64,000 nucleotides of DNA from positions 124,001-188,000 of the forward strand of contig NZ_JAMBOF010000003.1 in assembly GCF_023715485.1 (NCBI RefSeq), given 5' to 3'. Shown in pieces: positions 8,886-17,700 of the stretch; within the stretch, counting starts at the first letter, position 1; every line of letters begins with the position of its first letter. The DNA is from Mesobacillus subterraneus. Its GTDB lineage: Bacteria > Bacillota > Bacilli > Bacillales > Cytobacillaceae. The position numbers and the translations under genes are program-made. The notes beneath the pieces were generated by a model that saw nothing but the letters and a program-made list of their open reading frames with translations, was not told where the DNA came from and searched no databases.

Positions 8886-9416
8886 ATGATAGAGGTTTTC
8901 TTCTTAATGTTAGCAGCTGTAATTGTCTTCCCGCTCATCATTTTTCTTCCACTGGGATTAACTAAAAGAGGAAAATGGTATGCAGCTATTGGCGCGCTAT
9001 TAATAGGGGTTCTTGGCGTAGGTGCAGGTGAATTGCTAGTTTACTGGCAAGCAATTTTGCTGATGTTACTTTTCTCTATCTTAATAGGGTTCTTAGCTGA
9101 AAAACAGAGTGGGATATACGGGAATGCTGAAGCGATCAACAATCATGAAAATGTTACCGGAGCTCCTGCACTTGTTGAAGTAATATCACAATCGGTTAAC
9201 ACAGATTCTTTCCATAAGAATGACAAAGAACATACAATTGATCTGCCGGACCCGCGTAAAATCCAACCGAAGATAGAGGAAGATATCGACTTTATAGAAC
9301 GTCAGCAAGAAGTTGAGATAGAAGATACCCCTGTTACTCTACAAGGATATCTAAATGATATTGAGAAGATGCTGGATTTTCAGCAAAAATCAACCGATGA
9401 AGAACATGAATTGTGA
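8886..9416 (+). CDS. Small membrane protein of the pilus operon
   Basis: Three hydrophobic segments (about residues 2-24, 31-50, 53-71) are followed by a soluble, acidic tail of about 100 residues rich in Asp, Glu and Gln. I recognise no family. The start is the ATG at 8886, with GAGGTG 5 nt before it; a GTG at 8880 lies inside that RBS. It sits between the minor pilins and the VanW-like gene with short gaps, so it is cotranscribed. An accessory or platform role in the pilus machine is an inference from context alone. Confidence 0.6.
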   Translation: MIEVFFLMLAAVIVFPLIIFLPLGLTKRGKWYAAIGALLIGVLGVGAGELLVYWQAILLMLLFSILIGFLAEKQSGIYGNAEAINNHENVTGAPALVEVISQSVNTDSFHKNDKEHTIDLPDPRKIQPKIEEDIDFIERQQEVEIEDTPVTLQGYLNDIEKMLDFQQKSTDEEHEL

Positions 9417-9453
9417 GAGTATATTGAAGCCAAATAATAGGGAGGTTATGACG

Positions 9454-10803
9454 ATGGACAAGGTGAAAAGTTTCAAGTTTACAGGTATTATGACCATTGC
9501 CGCTCTCTTTATATTTGGTTTCTCCCAGTTTTCTACAGTTGTTTATAGCTCATTCATCGAAAAGGATACATATGATGAACAAACATCAATCGGGAGAATT
9601 AGCCTTTCAGAGAAATCGATTGAACAGGCAGATTCATTGCTCGAAGAACAAATTAAGAATTGGCAAGAAAGTGCATCATATGAACTGACATACAAAGGGA
9701 ACAGCCAAAAGTTGGATCCCAACAGTTTTATATTCTTAGTACATGATTCTGTTGAATCAGCAATGAATGGTAAGGAAAATCCTTTGCTTGTTGAAGTGAA
9801 TCAAAAGAAAATAGAAGATACATTATACCTGGTGGCTCCTATATTAGGCATACATGCCCTTGATATGGCTGGGTTGCTAAACAGGTTATCCTCAGCAGCA
9901 TCCGAACTTGAACCGTCTCTTAGCATAAAGTTAGAAGACTTTTTGCCAAAAGAAGATCCTGTGGTCGTTGCCACAGCCACAAGAGAGTTATCTGAAGAGT
10001 TTTCTGACATAGAAACATTTGTACAAGAACTTCCTCAAATACCAGTCGATCCGCTTACTAACGTTTCTTTAAAACAGATAGTAGAAGAAAAGGGTTTGAA
10101 TCATTTGTCATCCCAGCAGCTAGGCATTGTTACATCAGGTATCTTTGAGGTATTGATGTCAACTAATTTCACAATAACCGAAAGAAACACCGGCCGGGAA
10201 CTGCCGAGAAATATAAACCTTGGACTTGAAGCGAAAGTTGATTTTACCAACGATATAGATTTTTCATTTTACAATCCAAACGAGAATCGATACGAAATAA
10301 AATTATCAATAAATGAGAGTCAATTAGAAATCTCTATATTGGGAGTACCCTTTTCCTCAGATTACCGGCTAATTCTTGCAGAAAAACAAGAGTTTAAACC
10401 AAGAACGATCAAGCGGTACACCCCACTTCTTGAGCCAAACCAAAAGTCGGTTGAAGAAGAAGGGAAACCAGGATTATTGATTAAAGTTTATCGCGAGTCT
10501 ATTTCATCTTCAGGTGAGTTGATCAAATCGGAATTGATATCTGAAGATTTCTATCAGCCAATTCATCGAGTAGAAGTCCACGGGATTGATCCAAATGCCC
10601 AAATGGGACAACAGGAAGAGACCGATTCGGAATCACTGCCCAACGCAGATTTGAATAACGGTACTACGAGTGAAAACCAAATAGATAACACAGATGTCAA
10701 GTTGCCTGCAGTAGAAGAAGAAAACCAGCAAAAAAATTCTGATGAAATGACAGGCGACAGCGAGGACAGGCTATGGGGGAAACCAAATGAAGAGCCAAAA
10801 TAA
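9454..10803 (+). CDS. Membrane-anchored VanW-like extracytoplasmic protein of the pilus operon
   Basis: A single N-terminal hydrophobic segment (about residues 7-28) anchors an outward-facing protein of 449 residues. Residues 40-90 resemble the peptidoglycan-binding region found before VanW domains (IGRISLSEKSIEQAD..., a helix, then a short strand). Residues 245-300 resemble the end of VanW (INLGLEAKVDF..DIDFSFYNPN), and 320-385 resemble a G5-type beta module. The central Cys of VanW proteins is not visible. The C-terminal 65 residues are acidic and Asn/Glu-rich. Start ATG 9454 lies 8 nt from GGAGG; the ATG at 9448 is too close. A Gram-positive pilus needs passage through thick peptidoglycan, so a wall-binding accessory role is plausible. 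The family assignment is tentative. Confidence 0.6.
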   Translation: MDKVKSFKFTGIMTIAALFIFGFSQFSTVVYSSFIEKDTYDEQTSIGRISLSEKSIEQADSLLEEQIKNWQESASYELTYKGNSQKLDPNSFIFLVHDSVESAMNGKENPLLVEVNQKKIEDTLYLVAPILGIHALDMAGLLNRLSSAASELEPSLSIKLEDFLPKEDPVVVATATRELSEEFSDIETFVQELPQIPVDPLTNVSLKQIVEEKGLNHLSSQQLGIVTSGIFEVLMSTNFTITERNTGRELPRNINLGLEAKVDFTNDIDFSFYNPNENRYEIKLSINESQLEISILGVPFSSDYRLILAEKQEFKPRTIKRYTPLLEPNQKSVEEEGKPGLLIKVYRESISSSGELIKSELISEDFYQPIHRVEVHGIDPNAQMGQQEETDSESLPNADLNNGTTSENQIDNTDVKLPAVEEENQQKNSDEMTGDSEDRLWGKPNEEPK

Positions 10804-10818
10804 ACAGGAGGCGAACAG

Positions 10819-12480
10819 ATGAAACAAACTCGTAGAAGACTGGGAGACTTATTGATTGAATCTGGATTGCTGACTGCAGATCAGCTCAAGGCCACCCTTC
10901 AGGAAAAACCGGCTGAACAAAAGCTGGGAGATGCTTTGCTCCACAGAGGTTATATAACAGAGCAGCAATTAATTGAAGTGCTGGAGTTCCAGCTTGGAAT
11001 TCCACATATAAGTCTATACAGGTATCCATTTGATACAAGCTTATTCACGCTTATTCCAAAGGAAACGGCTAAGCGGAATTTAGTGATTCCGTTAAAAAAG
11101 GAAGGCGATAAACTCTATGTAGCTATGTCTGATCCAATGGATTTCTACACAATTGATGATTTGCGCCTGTCAACTGGTTTCCAAATTGAGACTGCAATTG
11201 CGACAAAGGACGATATCATCCGTGCAATCAATAAATACTATGACATCGATGAAGGATTCGAAGAGTTAATCGGGCAAGAATATGCACTTGAAACGGTAAA
11301 AGAAGAAAAGATTACGGAAGCCGATTCCCCAATCGTCAGGCTGGTAAATCAATTGCTATCAAATGCAGGGACGAGCAAGGCGAGCGACATACACATCGAT
11401 CCCCAGGAAACAAAAGTAGTGATTCGCTATAGGATTGACGGCATGCTGCGGGTAGAAAGATTTTTGCCTAAACATATGCAGAACGTACTGACAGCCAGGA
11501 TTAAGATTATGGCCAATTTGGATATTACCGAAAATCGGGTGCCTCAGGACGGACGGTTCAAAGTGAATTTAGATTTCCATCCTGTCGATTTGAGGGTTTC
11601 GACAATGCCTACTGTCTATGGTGAAAAAATAGTTCTGCGTTTGCTTGATATGGGCAGCACGTTGAACGATATTAACAAACTTGGCTTCAACACCCTTAAT
11701 TTAAATAGATTCAACAACATGATTACCAGACCAAATGGGATTGTTTTGATTACAGGGCCAACCGGTTCAGGTAAGTCGTCCACCCTATACGCTGCTTTAA
11801 ATAAATTGAACAGCGATGAGGTCAATATTATAACGATTGAGGATCCAGTGGAATATCAAATTGAAGGAATCAATCAGATTCAGGTCAATTCGAATGTCGG
11901 GATGACATTTGCCGCCGGTTTAAGATCGATTCTCCGTCAGGACCCCAATATTATTATGGTCGGTGAAATAAGGGATAAGGAAACGGCCGAGGTAGCTGTC
12001 AGGGCTTCACTTACTGGCCATCTTGTTTTAAGTACCTTGCATACAAATGATGCTCTGACCTCGGTATCAAGACTGATTGATATGGGGGTTGAACCATTCC
12101 TTGTTGCTTCTTCTTTAAGCGGAGTAGTATCTCAGCGTCTAGTCCGTAAGGTATGCCGTGATTGTGCCGAATCGTACGCTCCAACTAAACGCGAATTAGA
12201 TATTTTTTCAAAAAGGGGAATTGAAATTGCTGAAGTATGGAGAGGAAGAGGATGTGCATCCTGCAATATGACGGGTTATCGGGGCAGAATAGCAATCCAT
12301 GAAGTATTAGCGATGAATGAAGAATTGCGTAGAGCAATCATGAATGAAGAGCCTGTCACAAAACTGCGTGAAATTGCTGTGAAAAATAAAACTATTTTCC
12401 TGATAGATGATGGCTTGTTAAAGGTGAAACAGGGAATGACCAGCACTGAGGAAGTACTGCGGGTAGCGATTACAGAATAG
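10819..12480 (+). CDS. pilB: Type IV pilus extension ATPase PilB
   Basis: Cytoplasmic hexameric ATPase that drives pilin polymerisation through PilC. The N-terminus has two 24-residue motifs of MshEN type: R7-L-G, G16, L23, L27 and K35-L-G, G44, L51, L55, Q58. In other PilB/MshE proteins this region binds c-di-GMP. The C-terminal GspE ATPase has Walker A GPTGSGKSS (K319), an Asp box (TIEDPVEYQ), Walker B with MVGEIRDKETAE and a His box (STLHTND). A zinc knuckle follows, CRDC ... CASC. Length (553) is normal. The start ATG follows ACAGGAGG. The Q at the end of the first MshEN motif is Lys, so affinity may differ. Confidence 0.95.
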   Translation: MKQTRRRLGDLLIESGLLTADQLKATLQEKPAEQKLGDALLHRGYITEQQLIEVLEFQLGIPHISLYRYPFDTSLFTLIPKETAKRNLVIPLKKEGDKLYVAMSDPMDFYTIDDLRLSTGFQIETAIATKDDIIRAINKYYDIDEGFEELIGQEYALETVKEEKITEADSPIVRLVNQLLSNAGTSKASDIHIDPQETKVVIRYRIDGMLRVERFLPKHMQNVLTARIKIMANLDITENRVPQDGRFKVNLDFHPVDLRVSTMPTVYGEKIVLRLLDMGSTLNDINKLGFNTLNLNRFNNMITRPNGIVLITGPTGSGKSSTLYAALNKLNSDEVNIITIEDPVEYQIEGINQIQVNSNVGMTFAAGLRSILRQDPNIIMVGEIRDKETAEVAVRASLTGHLVLSTLHTNDALTSVSRLIDMGVEPFLVASSLSGVVSQRLVRKVCRDCAESYAPTKRELDIFSKRGIEIAEVWRGRGCASCNMTGYRGRIAIHEVLAMNEELRRAIMNEEPVTKLREIAVKNKTIFLIDDGLLKVKQGMTSTEEVLRVAITE

Positions 12481-12492
12481 TGGGGAGAAATT

Positions 12493-13533
12493 ATGAAAGA
12501 GAAAATAGATCATCTGCTGCAAGCAGGGTTTGAGCTAAGAGCCTCTGATATTCATATTACCGTCGGTGTGCCTCCGATTATGCGAATTAACGGAGATTTG
12601 AGAAAGTACGGTAAGGAATCTATTTTGCCTGAGGAAACCGAGGGCATGGCGAGGGCTATTATTCCAGAAAAAATGTGGCCCCGTTTTAAAGAACAAGGAG
12701 AACTGGACTTTTCCTATGGTCTTCCAGGGATCTCAAGATTCAGAGTAAATACCTATCATCAAAGAGGCTGTGTATCGATGGCGATTCGGATTGTCCCGAC
12801 GAGAATCCCGACAATTGAAGAACTCAACCTCCCTGAAGTTTTGAAAAAAATCGCTGAGAAGCCGCAAGGTCTGGTGCTGGTGACGGGACCAACAGGAAGC
12901 GGAAAGTCTACTACTCTTGCAGCAATGATTCAATACATGAATGAAACGATGAAAAAGCACGTTATTACCCTCGAAGATCCAATAGAATATTTGCACAAGC
13001 ATGGTAGTTCGATCATCGACCAGCGTGAAGTCGGATTCGACACGAACAACTTCGCAAACGGGCTGAGGGCAGCACTCCGTCAAGACCCTGATGTAATACT
13101 TGTAGGAGAAATGCGTGATTTGGAAACAATCCAAACGGCGATTACGGCAGCGGAAACAGGTCATCTTGTTTTTGGTACTTTGCATACATCCAGTGCGCCA
13201 GCTACGATCAATCGAATAATTGACGTTTTCCCTCCTGCACAGCAGGCGCAGATTCGGATCCAGCTTGCATCCGTACTAGTTTCAGTGGTTTCACAGCGAT
13301 TATTCCCAACTTTAGAAAAGCAAGGGCGGATCGGGGCAACAGAAATCCTCATTAATAATTCAGCCGTATCCAACCTGATCCGTAATGAAAAGATCCATCA
13401 AATTATCAGTATCATGCAAACTTCGAGATCCTATGGAATGCACACACTTGAGATGGATATAAAGGATCTTGTCCAGAAAGGCATTATTTCAAAGGAATCT
13501 GCAGAACCATATCTACAGGAAAAAATGGTGTAA
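12493..13533 (+). CDS. pilT: Type IV pilus retraction ATPase PilT
   Basis: Cytoplasmic ATPase that depolymerises the pilus and powers twitching or DNA/surface pulling. Residues show the N-terminal PAS-like half, Walker A GPTGSGKST (K138), Asp box TLEDPIEY, Walker B LVGEMRDLETI, and FGTLHTSSAP. Near the C-terminus is SNLIRNEKIHQI, the retraction-specific AIRNLIRE-type element, which separates it from PilB. At 346 residues it is full length. It starts 13 nt after pilB with GGGGAG upstream. Its presence argues for a dynamic pilus rather than a competence pseudopilus, since ComG systems lack PilT. Confidence 0.95.
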   Translation: MKEKIDHLLQAGFELRASDIHITVGVPPIMRINGDLRKYGKESILPEETEGMARAIIPEKMWPRFKEQGELDFSYGLPGISRFRVNTYHQRGCVSMAIRIVPTRIPTIEELNLPEVLKKIAEKPQGLVLVTGPTGSGKSTTLAAMIQYMNETMKKHVITLEDPIEYLHKHGSSIIDQREVGFDTNNFANGLRAALRQDPDVILVGEMRDLETIQTAITAAETGHLVFGTLHTSSAPATINRIIDVFPPAQQAQIRIQLASVLVSVVSQRLFPTLEKQGRIGATEILINNSAVSNLIRNEKIHQIISIMQTSRSYGMHTLEMDIKDLVQKGIISKESAEPYLQEKMV

Positions 13534-13536
13534 CCA

Positions 13537-14742
13537 ATGGCTAGATTCAAATATACCGGCAGAGACCGGACAAGAAAGCGTTCAGGCACCATTTCAGCAA
13601 CATCCAAAAGGGAAGCCCTGGAGAAGCTGCGTGAAGAAGGAATCAGGACCACTGAAATCATTGAGGTAAAGGAATCGTTGTTAACGAAGGAAATAACCAT
13701 CGGGAATCCCGTTAAACTGCAGCATCTTGTCATATACTTAAGACAATTTGCCACCCTATTGAAAGCTGGCGTATCGGTGGTTGACTCAACCAAAATTCTT
13801 GCAGCCCAAACAGAAAGCAAAGCACTTAAAAAAGCATTGCTTGATATCGAGCAGGAACTGCGCGAAGGGAATCCACTTTCACAAGCGGCAGCAAAGCATA
13901 ATAAGATTTTCTCGCCAATGTATATCAATATGATTAAAGCCGGAGAAGCCGGCGGTAATATGGATGAAACATTGGAAAGGCTAGCAGAGCACTTTGAAAA
14001 ACAGCATAACACCAGGAAAAAAATTGTCGCTGCACTAAGTTATCCAGCAGTAATCGGAACACTAGCAATAATAGTAGTCATTTTCCTGCTGGTTGCTGTC
14101 GTACCTACTTTTGTCGAGATGTTTGCAGATTTTGGCGGTGAACTCCCAGGAATCACAATATTCGTCCTGAATGCCAGTGACTTCATGCAATCGTTTTGGT
14201 GGCTCTTAGTAATATTAGCAATTAGTTTTTCGTCCTTAATCATAGTATTGAAGAAAAACAGCCAGACAAAATATTATCTTGATTACGCACTTTTACGAAT
14301 TCCGATTTTCGGAAAGTTGCTGCAAAAAGGGGTAATTGCCAGAATGACGAGGACTTTAAGTTCCTTATTTGCAAGCTCTGTTCCAATTTTGCAAGCATTA
14401 TCAATTGTCGAAAAGGTTGTCGGAAATGAAGTAATGGCAAGGGTCATAAAAGAGTCAAGAGATTCATTAGAAAAAGGGCAGTCACTCACCGGCCCGATGA
14501 GGCAGCACTGGGCATTTCCTCCCCTAGTTACCCAAATGATCGCCATTGGAGAGGAAACAGGATCACTAGATGCCATGCTCAGCAAAGTGGCAGACTTCTA
14601 TGAAAAAGAAGTAGAGCACAGCACCGATCAGCTTAAATCATTGATTGAGCCAATAATGATCATCCTGCTGGCAGGGCTTGTAGGAACAATTGTTACTGCG
14701 ATTATGATTCCGATGTTTGAAATCTTCAATCACGTAAATTAA
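13537..14742 (+). CDS. pilC: Type IV pilus platform protein PilC (GspF family)
   Basis: Inner-membrane protein that couples PilB/PilT to pilin assembly. Two copies of the GspF cytoplasmic domain occur (about residues 65-190 and 270-390), with hydrophobic segments near 170-195, 215-235 and 370-395, the family layout. The motif GEAGGNMDETLERLA in the first repeat and GEETGSLDAMLSKVA in the second are the conserved acidic segments. Length (401) is normal. It begins 3 nt after the pilT stop, so it is translationally linked. A gap with its own promoter follows before pilA. Confidence 0.95.
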   Translation: MARFKYTGRDRTRKRSGTISATSKREALEKLREEGIRTTEIIEVKESLLTKEITIGNPVKLQHLVIYLRQFATLLKAGVSVVDSTKILAAQTESKALKKALLDIEQELREGNPLSQAAAKHNKIFSPMYINMIKAGEAGGNMDETLERLAEHFEKQHNTRKKIVAALSYPAVIGTLAIIVVIFLLVAVVPTFVEMFADFGGELPGITIFVLNASDFMQSFWWLLVILAISFSSLIIVLKKNSQTKYYLDYALLRIPIFGKLLQKGVIARMTRTLSSLFASSVPILQALSIVEKVVGNEVMARVIKESRDSLEKGQSLTGPMRQHWAFPPLVTQMIAIGEETGSLDAMLSKVADFYEKEVEHSTDQLKSLIEPIMIILLAGLVGTIVTAIMIPMFEIFNHVN

Positions 14743-14787
14743 TGGTGACATAAGGTAACAAAATACACTATATTTCTTTCTATTTTT

Positions 14788-14815
14788 TCTATCAATCAGT
14801 TATACTATTGATAGA
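14788..14815 (+). promoter_or_regulatory. pilA promoter -10 inside an inverted repeat (possible operator)
   Basis: TCTATCAAT (14788-14796) and ATTGATAGA (14807-14815) form a perfect 9-bp inverted repeat. The 10-bp spacer contains TATACT (14801-14806), a good sigma-A -10. The -35 is poor (TTCTAT at 17 bp). The position between pilC and the major pilin suggests separate, strong and regulated pilA transcription. That the repeat is an operator is inferred. Confidence 0.5.
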
Positions 14816-14866
14816 TACATACAACGAAAGTCATGGGAAAGATAGCCTATTTAGGAGGAGAAGAAA

Positions 14867-15301
14867 ATGTTAAAAACTTTGAAGAAGAGATTGAAGAATG
14901 AAAGAGGTTTGACTTTAGTAGAATTATTGGCTGTTATTGTGATTTTGGGGATTATTTCTGCGATTGCTGTGCCTAGCATCGGAGGATTAGTAGAAAAGTC
15001 AAAAAAAGATGCAGCTATAGCAGATGCTTTACAAATAATTAGTGCTGCTAAACTAGCAAATGCTGCAGAGATTGTTGGACCATGGGAATATGATGATTTA
15101 GGAAAATATATTAGCAAAGCGAAGGATACAAGTTTTACTGTAAGGTTTAACAGTGACAATGGTAAATATACAATTGAAGGACATGAAGAAGCTGTTGCAG
15201 CTATTGGGGGGGATGCTACAACTGGAGTTACAGAACAGGAGTTAGTAAATAAAAAAGTAGCACCTGTAAAAGATGAATCCGGCGATGACCCAAACAATTA
15301 A
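14867..15301 (+). CDS. pilA: Type IV major pilin
   Basis: A 14-residue basic leader ending ERG is followed by ^LTLVELLAVIVILGIISAIAVPSI, a type IVa N-terminal helix with Glu5 and Pro22; Leu at +1 replaces the usual Phe. The mature protein is about 130 residues, has no cysteine, and ends in an acidic Asp-rich tail. It is the most likely shaft subunit because it has the strongest RBS (AGGAGGAG), its own promoter, and the most regular N-terminus of the four pilins here. It requires processing by the peptidase encoded next. Codons are AT-rich compared with flanking housekeeping genes. Confidence 0.9.
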   Translation: MLKTLKKRLKNERGLTLVELLAVIVILGIISAIAVPSIGGLVEKSKKDAAIADALQIISAAKLANAAEIVGPWEYDDLGKYISKAKDTSFTVRFNSDNGKYTIEGHEEAVAAIGGDATTGVTEQELVNKKVAPVKDESGDDPNN

Positions 15302-15329
15302 ATACCAATACTCCAAGGGGCGATAACCC

Positions 15330-16085
15330 TTGATACACATTCTATTGTTTTTATACGGCACAGTCCTAGGCTCCTTCTACAACGTAGTAGCCCTGAGAGT
15401 CCCAGAAGGAAAATCAATTGTAGCACCGCGCTCGTCTTGTCCGAAATGCGGCCATCAATTGACAGCCTGGGAACTGATCCCGGTACTATCATATTTTTTG
15501 CAGAGGGGGAAATGCCGCCAGTGCAAGGCGCGCATTTCGCCCGTTTATCCTTTTTTTGAGTTTTTGACCGGTATTCTATTTGGGATTGCGCCTCTGATAA
15601 TTGGCTGGAATAGTGAGCTAGTGATTGCGTTAACTCTCATATCGCTGTTTGTCATCATCACAGTTTCTGACATGGCATACATGATCATTCCCGACAAGGT
15701 GCTGGTTGTCTTTACAGGCATATTTCTTATTGAACGGAGCTTTATTCCTCTTTCGCCGTGGTGGGATTCCCTCGCTGGTGCTGCGGTGGGCTTTATTCTC
15801 CTCTTATTGATCGCCATTGTCAGCAAGGGTGGCATGGGCGGAGGTGACATCAAGCTTTTTGCAGTGATTGGCTTTGTGCTAGGAGTTAAACTGCTGCTGC
15901 TTTCCTTCTTTTTATCCACAATGTTCGGAGCGGTTTTTGGTGTCCTTGGCCTTCTTTTCGGTTTCATAAAACGGAAACAAGCAATTCCATTCGGACCTTT
16001 TATTGCTACTGGAACTCTTATTGCATATTTCTATGGCGAATATATATTCGAAGCGTATATTAATCTATTAACATCAGGATTTTGA
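15330..16085 (+). CDS. comC: Prepilin peptidase / N-methyltransferase (PilD, ComC orthologue)
   Basis: Integral-membrane aspartyl protease that cleaves prepilin leaders after Gly and methylates the new N-terminus. The N-terminal methyltransferase part has two CxxC pairs (CPKC about residue 38, CRQC about 63). The catalytic aspartates are in SDMAYMIIPD and GMGGGDIKLF, with about seven transmembrane segments. The start is a TTG at 15330, 9 nt after AAGGGG; no upstream ATG fits. It occupies the folC-to-spoIIB position of B. subtilis comC, which there serves the ComG pseudopilus, so this one may process both pilus and competence pilins. Confidence 0.93.
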   Translation: MIHILLFLYGTVLGSFYNVVALRVPEGKSIVAPRSSCPKCGHQLTAWELIPVLSYFLQRGKCRQCKARISPVYPFFEFLTGILFGIAPLIIGWNSELVIALTLISLFVIITVSDMAYMIIPDKVLVVFTGIFLIERSFIPLSPWWDSLAGAAVGFILLLLIAIVSKGGMGGGDIKLFAVIGFVLGVKLLLLSFFLSTMFGAVFGVLGLLFGFIKRKQAIPFGPFIATGTLIAYFYGEYIFEAYINLLTSGF

Positions 16086-16102
16086 TTGAAGGAGTTTTAA
16101 TC

Positions 16103-17086
16103 ATGGCCTTATCCATCTTTTCCCGACGAAACAGGACAATCAATCTTGTAATAAATGACCACTCTATTCGATATGTTGAAATGAAACAAAGAGACTCTCT
16201 AGCCGTATCTGGAATGGGTGAACGATTCCTTCCGGCCGGCATTATTTCTGATGGTAAAATTCAGGATTTCGAAACACTGGCATTCATCCTGGATGAATGT
16301 ATTGATGAATGGAAAATAAAAAATAGAGAAGTCCGTTTCTTAGTTCCGGATTCGCTAGTGATCATTCGTAAAGTTAATATTCCTGGGGATGTTAAAGATG
16401 ATGAGATTCATGGATACTTGTATCTTGAGTTGGGCTCAAGCATACATTTGCCATTTGATGAGCCCGTTTTTGATACTGTTTCACTAGGAGTTGAAAACAA
16501 CAAACGGGAGGTTCTTCTATTCGCTGCTCCAGAGCAATATGTCTCCGAATATACGAATCTCTTGAAGGATGCAAGATTAAAACCGATAGCGGCAGATATA
16601 TCTCCGCTCGCAGCCTATAGATTCTATCATACTCTAGGTTTAGCGGGAGAAAATGAAAAGCTGATGACAATCCAATTTGACTTAGGCTTGGTAAGTATGT
16701 GCATATTCGAGGGAACGATACCGATCTTCATGAGGCATATTCCAGTAGAATTGCAATCTGATTGGGAAGTAAAGCTGGGCCTTACAGGAGCACACGAACT
16801 TACCTACATAGGTGAAGCGAATGAACTTATGTTTCAGTTTGAAGATATTTATAAAGAAATCAATAAATTGCAGGATTTTTATCGATATTCTTTAACCCAT
16901 GGCAAAAACTCCATTACAAAAATCTTATTAAATGGAGACCATCCTATGATGTCAAGAATCACCGGAGAAATGAGAGAACGCTTTGAAGTCCAGGTAGTGA
17001 TTTTGGAAGAAACACTACCCGGAGCTGGGTGCGAAATTCCACAAGCATTTTATTTGGCATTGGGACTTGGATTGAAAGAGGTGTGA
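16103..17086 (+). CDS. pilM: Type IV pilus assembly protein PilM
   Basis: Actin-like ATPase-fold protein on the cytoplasmic face that binds the N-terminus of PilN and links the alignment complex to the motor. The early strand LVINDHSIRYVEMK resembles the first nucleotide-binding loop of the family, and a second FDLG-containing segment (about residues 192-200) the phosphate-2 loop. Length 327 is normal. Start ATG 16103 has GAAGGAG 8 nt before it; an earlier in-frame TTG overlaps the comC stop and has no RBS. It ends 2 nt before pilN. Confidence 0.88.
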   Translation: MALSIFSRRNRTINLVINDHSIRYVEMKQRDSLAVSGMGERFLPAGIISDGKIQDFETLAFILDECIDEWKIKNREVRFLVPDSLVIIRKVNIPGDVKDDEIHGYLYLELGSSIHLPFDEPVFDTVSLGVENNKREVLLFAAPEQYVSEYTNLLKDARLKPIAADISPLAAYRFYHTLGLAGENEKLMTIQFDLGLVSMCIFEGTIPIFMRHIPVELQSDWEVKLGLTGAHELTYIGEANELMFQFEDIYKEINKLQDFYRYSLTHGKNSITKILLNGDHPMMSRITGEMRERFEVQVVILEETLPGAGCEIPQAFYLALGLGLKEV

Positions 17087-17088
17087 CT

Positions 17089-17700
17089 ATGCTTGTAGAG
17101 ATTAACCTGCTTCCCAAAAAAGAACCTAAGACATCCGCTCTATTTGCTATCACACTTTTTTTGCTGTTTCTCTTCGCTATTGGTGCCAGCTTAGTTTTTT
17201 GGCAGGCACGAATCAATGAAGCATCATTGCAAGAACTGGATCGGGAAATTGAAGCTGTACAAAAACTGAATACGGCCCTGCAAAGTAAGATTACTGAAAA
17301 AGAGAATAGTGATTCATTTGCTGAACTGCAAAGTGCCGTCATTTGGGCTGAGGAATTCACGCCGGAAACGGTCAGATTGCTTAGAAGCCTTATTGCCTTG
17401 CTGCCAGAACAGGGATTCATCCAATTTTTTAACTATCAAGACAAGGGCACTGTCAAAGTCAGAATACAAGTCGAATCCTCAAGAGATGCTGCCTATTTCT
17501 TAAGTTCTCTCAAACAATCAGAATGGGTCAGAAACGCATCCGTCTTTTCCATTGAGGCAGTGAAAAAAGATGAAACGGCAAAAGACAAGGACATTGAAAG
17601 CGCGGCTGTCATGCCGGCGTATTTTGCTGAATTTGAAATTAGCTTTAATAAGGAATTCTTTACTCAGGGAAATGAAAGTTCAGGAGGGGATGAAACATGA
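17089..17700 (+). CDS. pilN: Type IV pilus assembly protein PilN
   Basis: Starts MLVEINLLPKK, carrying the INLLP motif that docks into PilM. One transmembrane segment follows (about residues 18-40), then a coiled coil (about 42-75) and an extracytoplasmic ferredoxin-like domain. The length of 203 is normal. It forms the inner-membrane alignment complex with PilM and PilO. The gene overlaps pilO by 4 nt (ATGA), which indicates coupled translation. Confidence 0.88.
   Translation: MLVEINLLPKKEPKTSALFAITLFLLFLFAIGASLVFWQARINEASLQELDREIEAVQKLNTALQSKITEKENSDSFAELQSAVIWAEEFTPETVRLLRSLIALLPEQGFIQFFNYQDKGTVKVRIQVESSRDAAYFLSSLKQSEWVRNASVFSIEAVKKDETAKDKDIESAAVMPAYFAEFEISFNKEFFTQGNESSGGDET

Noticed and set aside
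13431-14012. 193-codon minus-strand frame opposite pilT/pilC
   Set aside because: Shadow of the pilC coding frame; no RBS and no recognisable protein features.
14743-14866. Terminator between pilC and pilA
   Set aside because: The only inverted repeat (14788-14815) has no T-run after it and overlaps a -10 element, so it fits a promoter/operator better.
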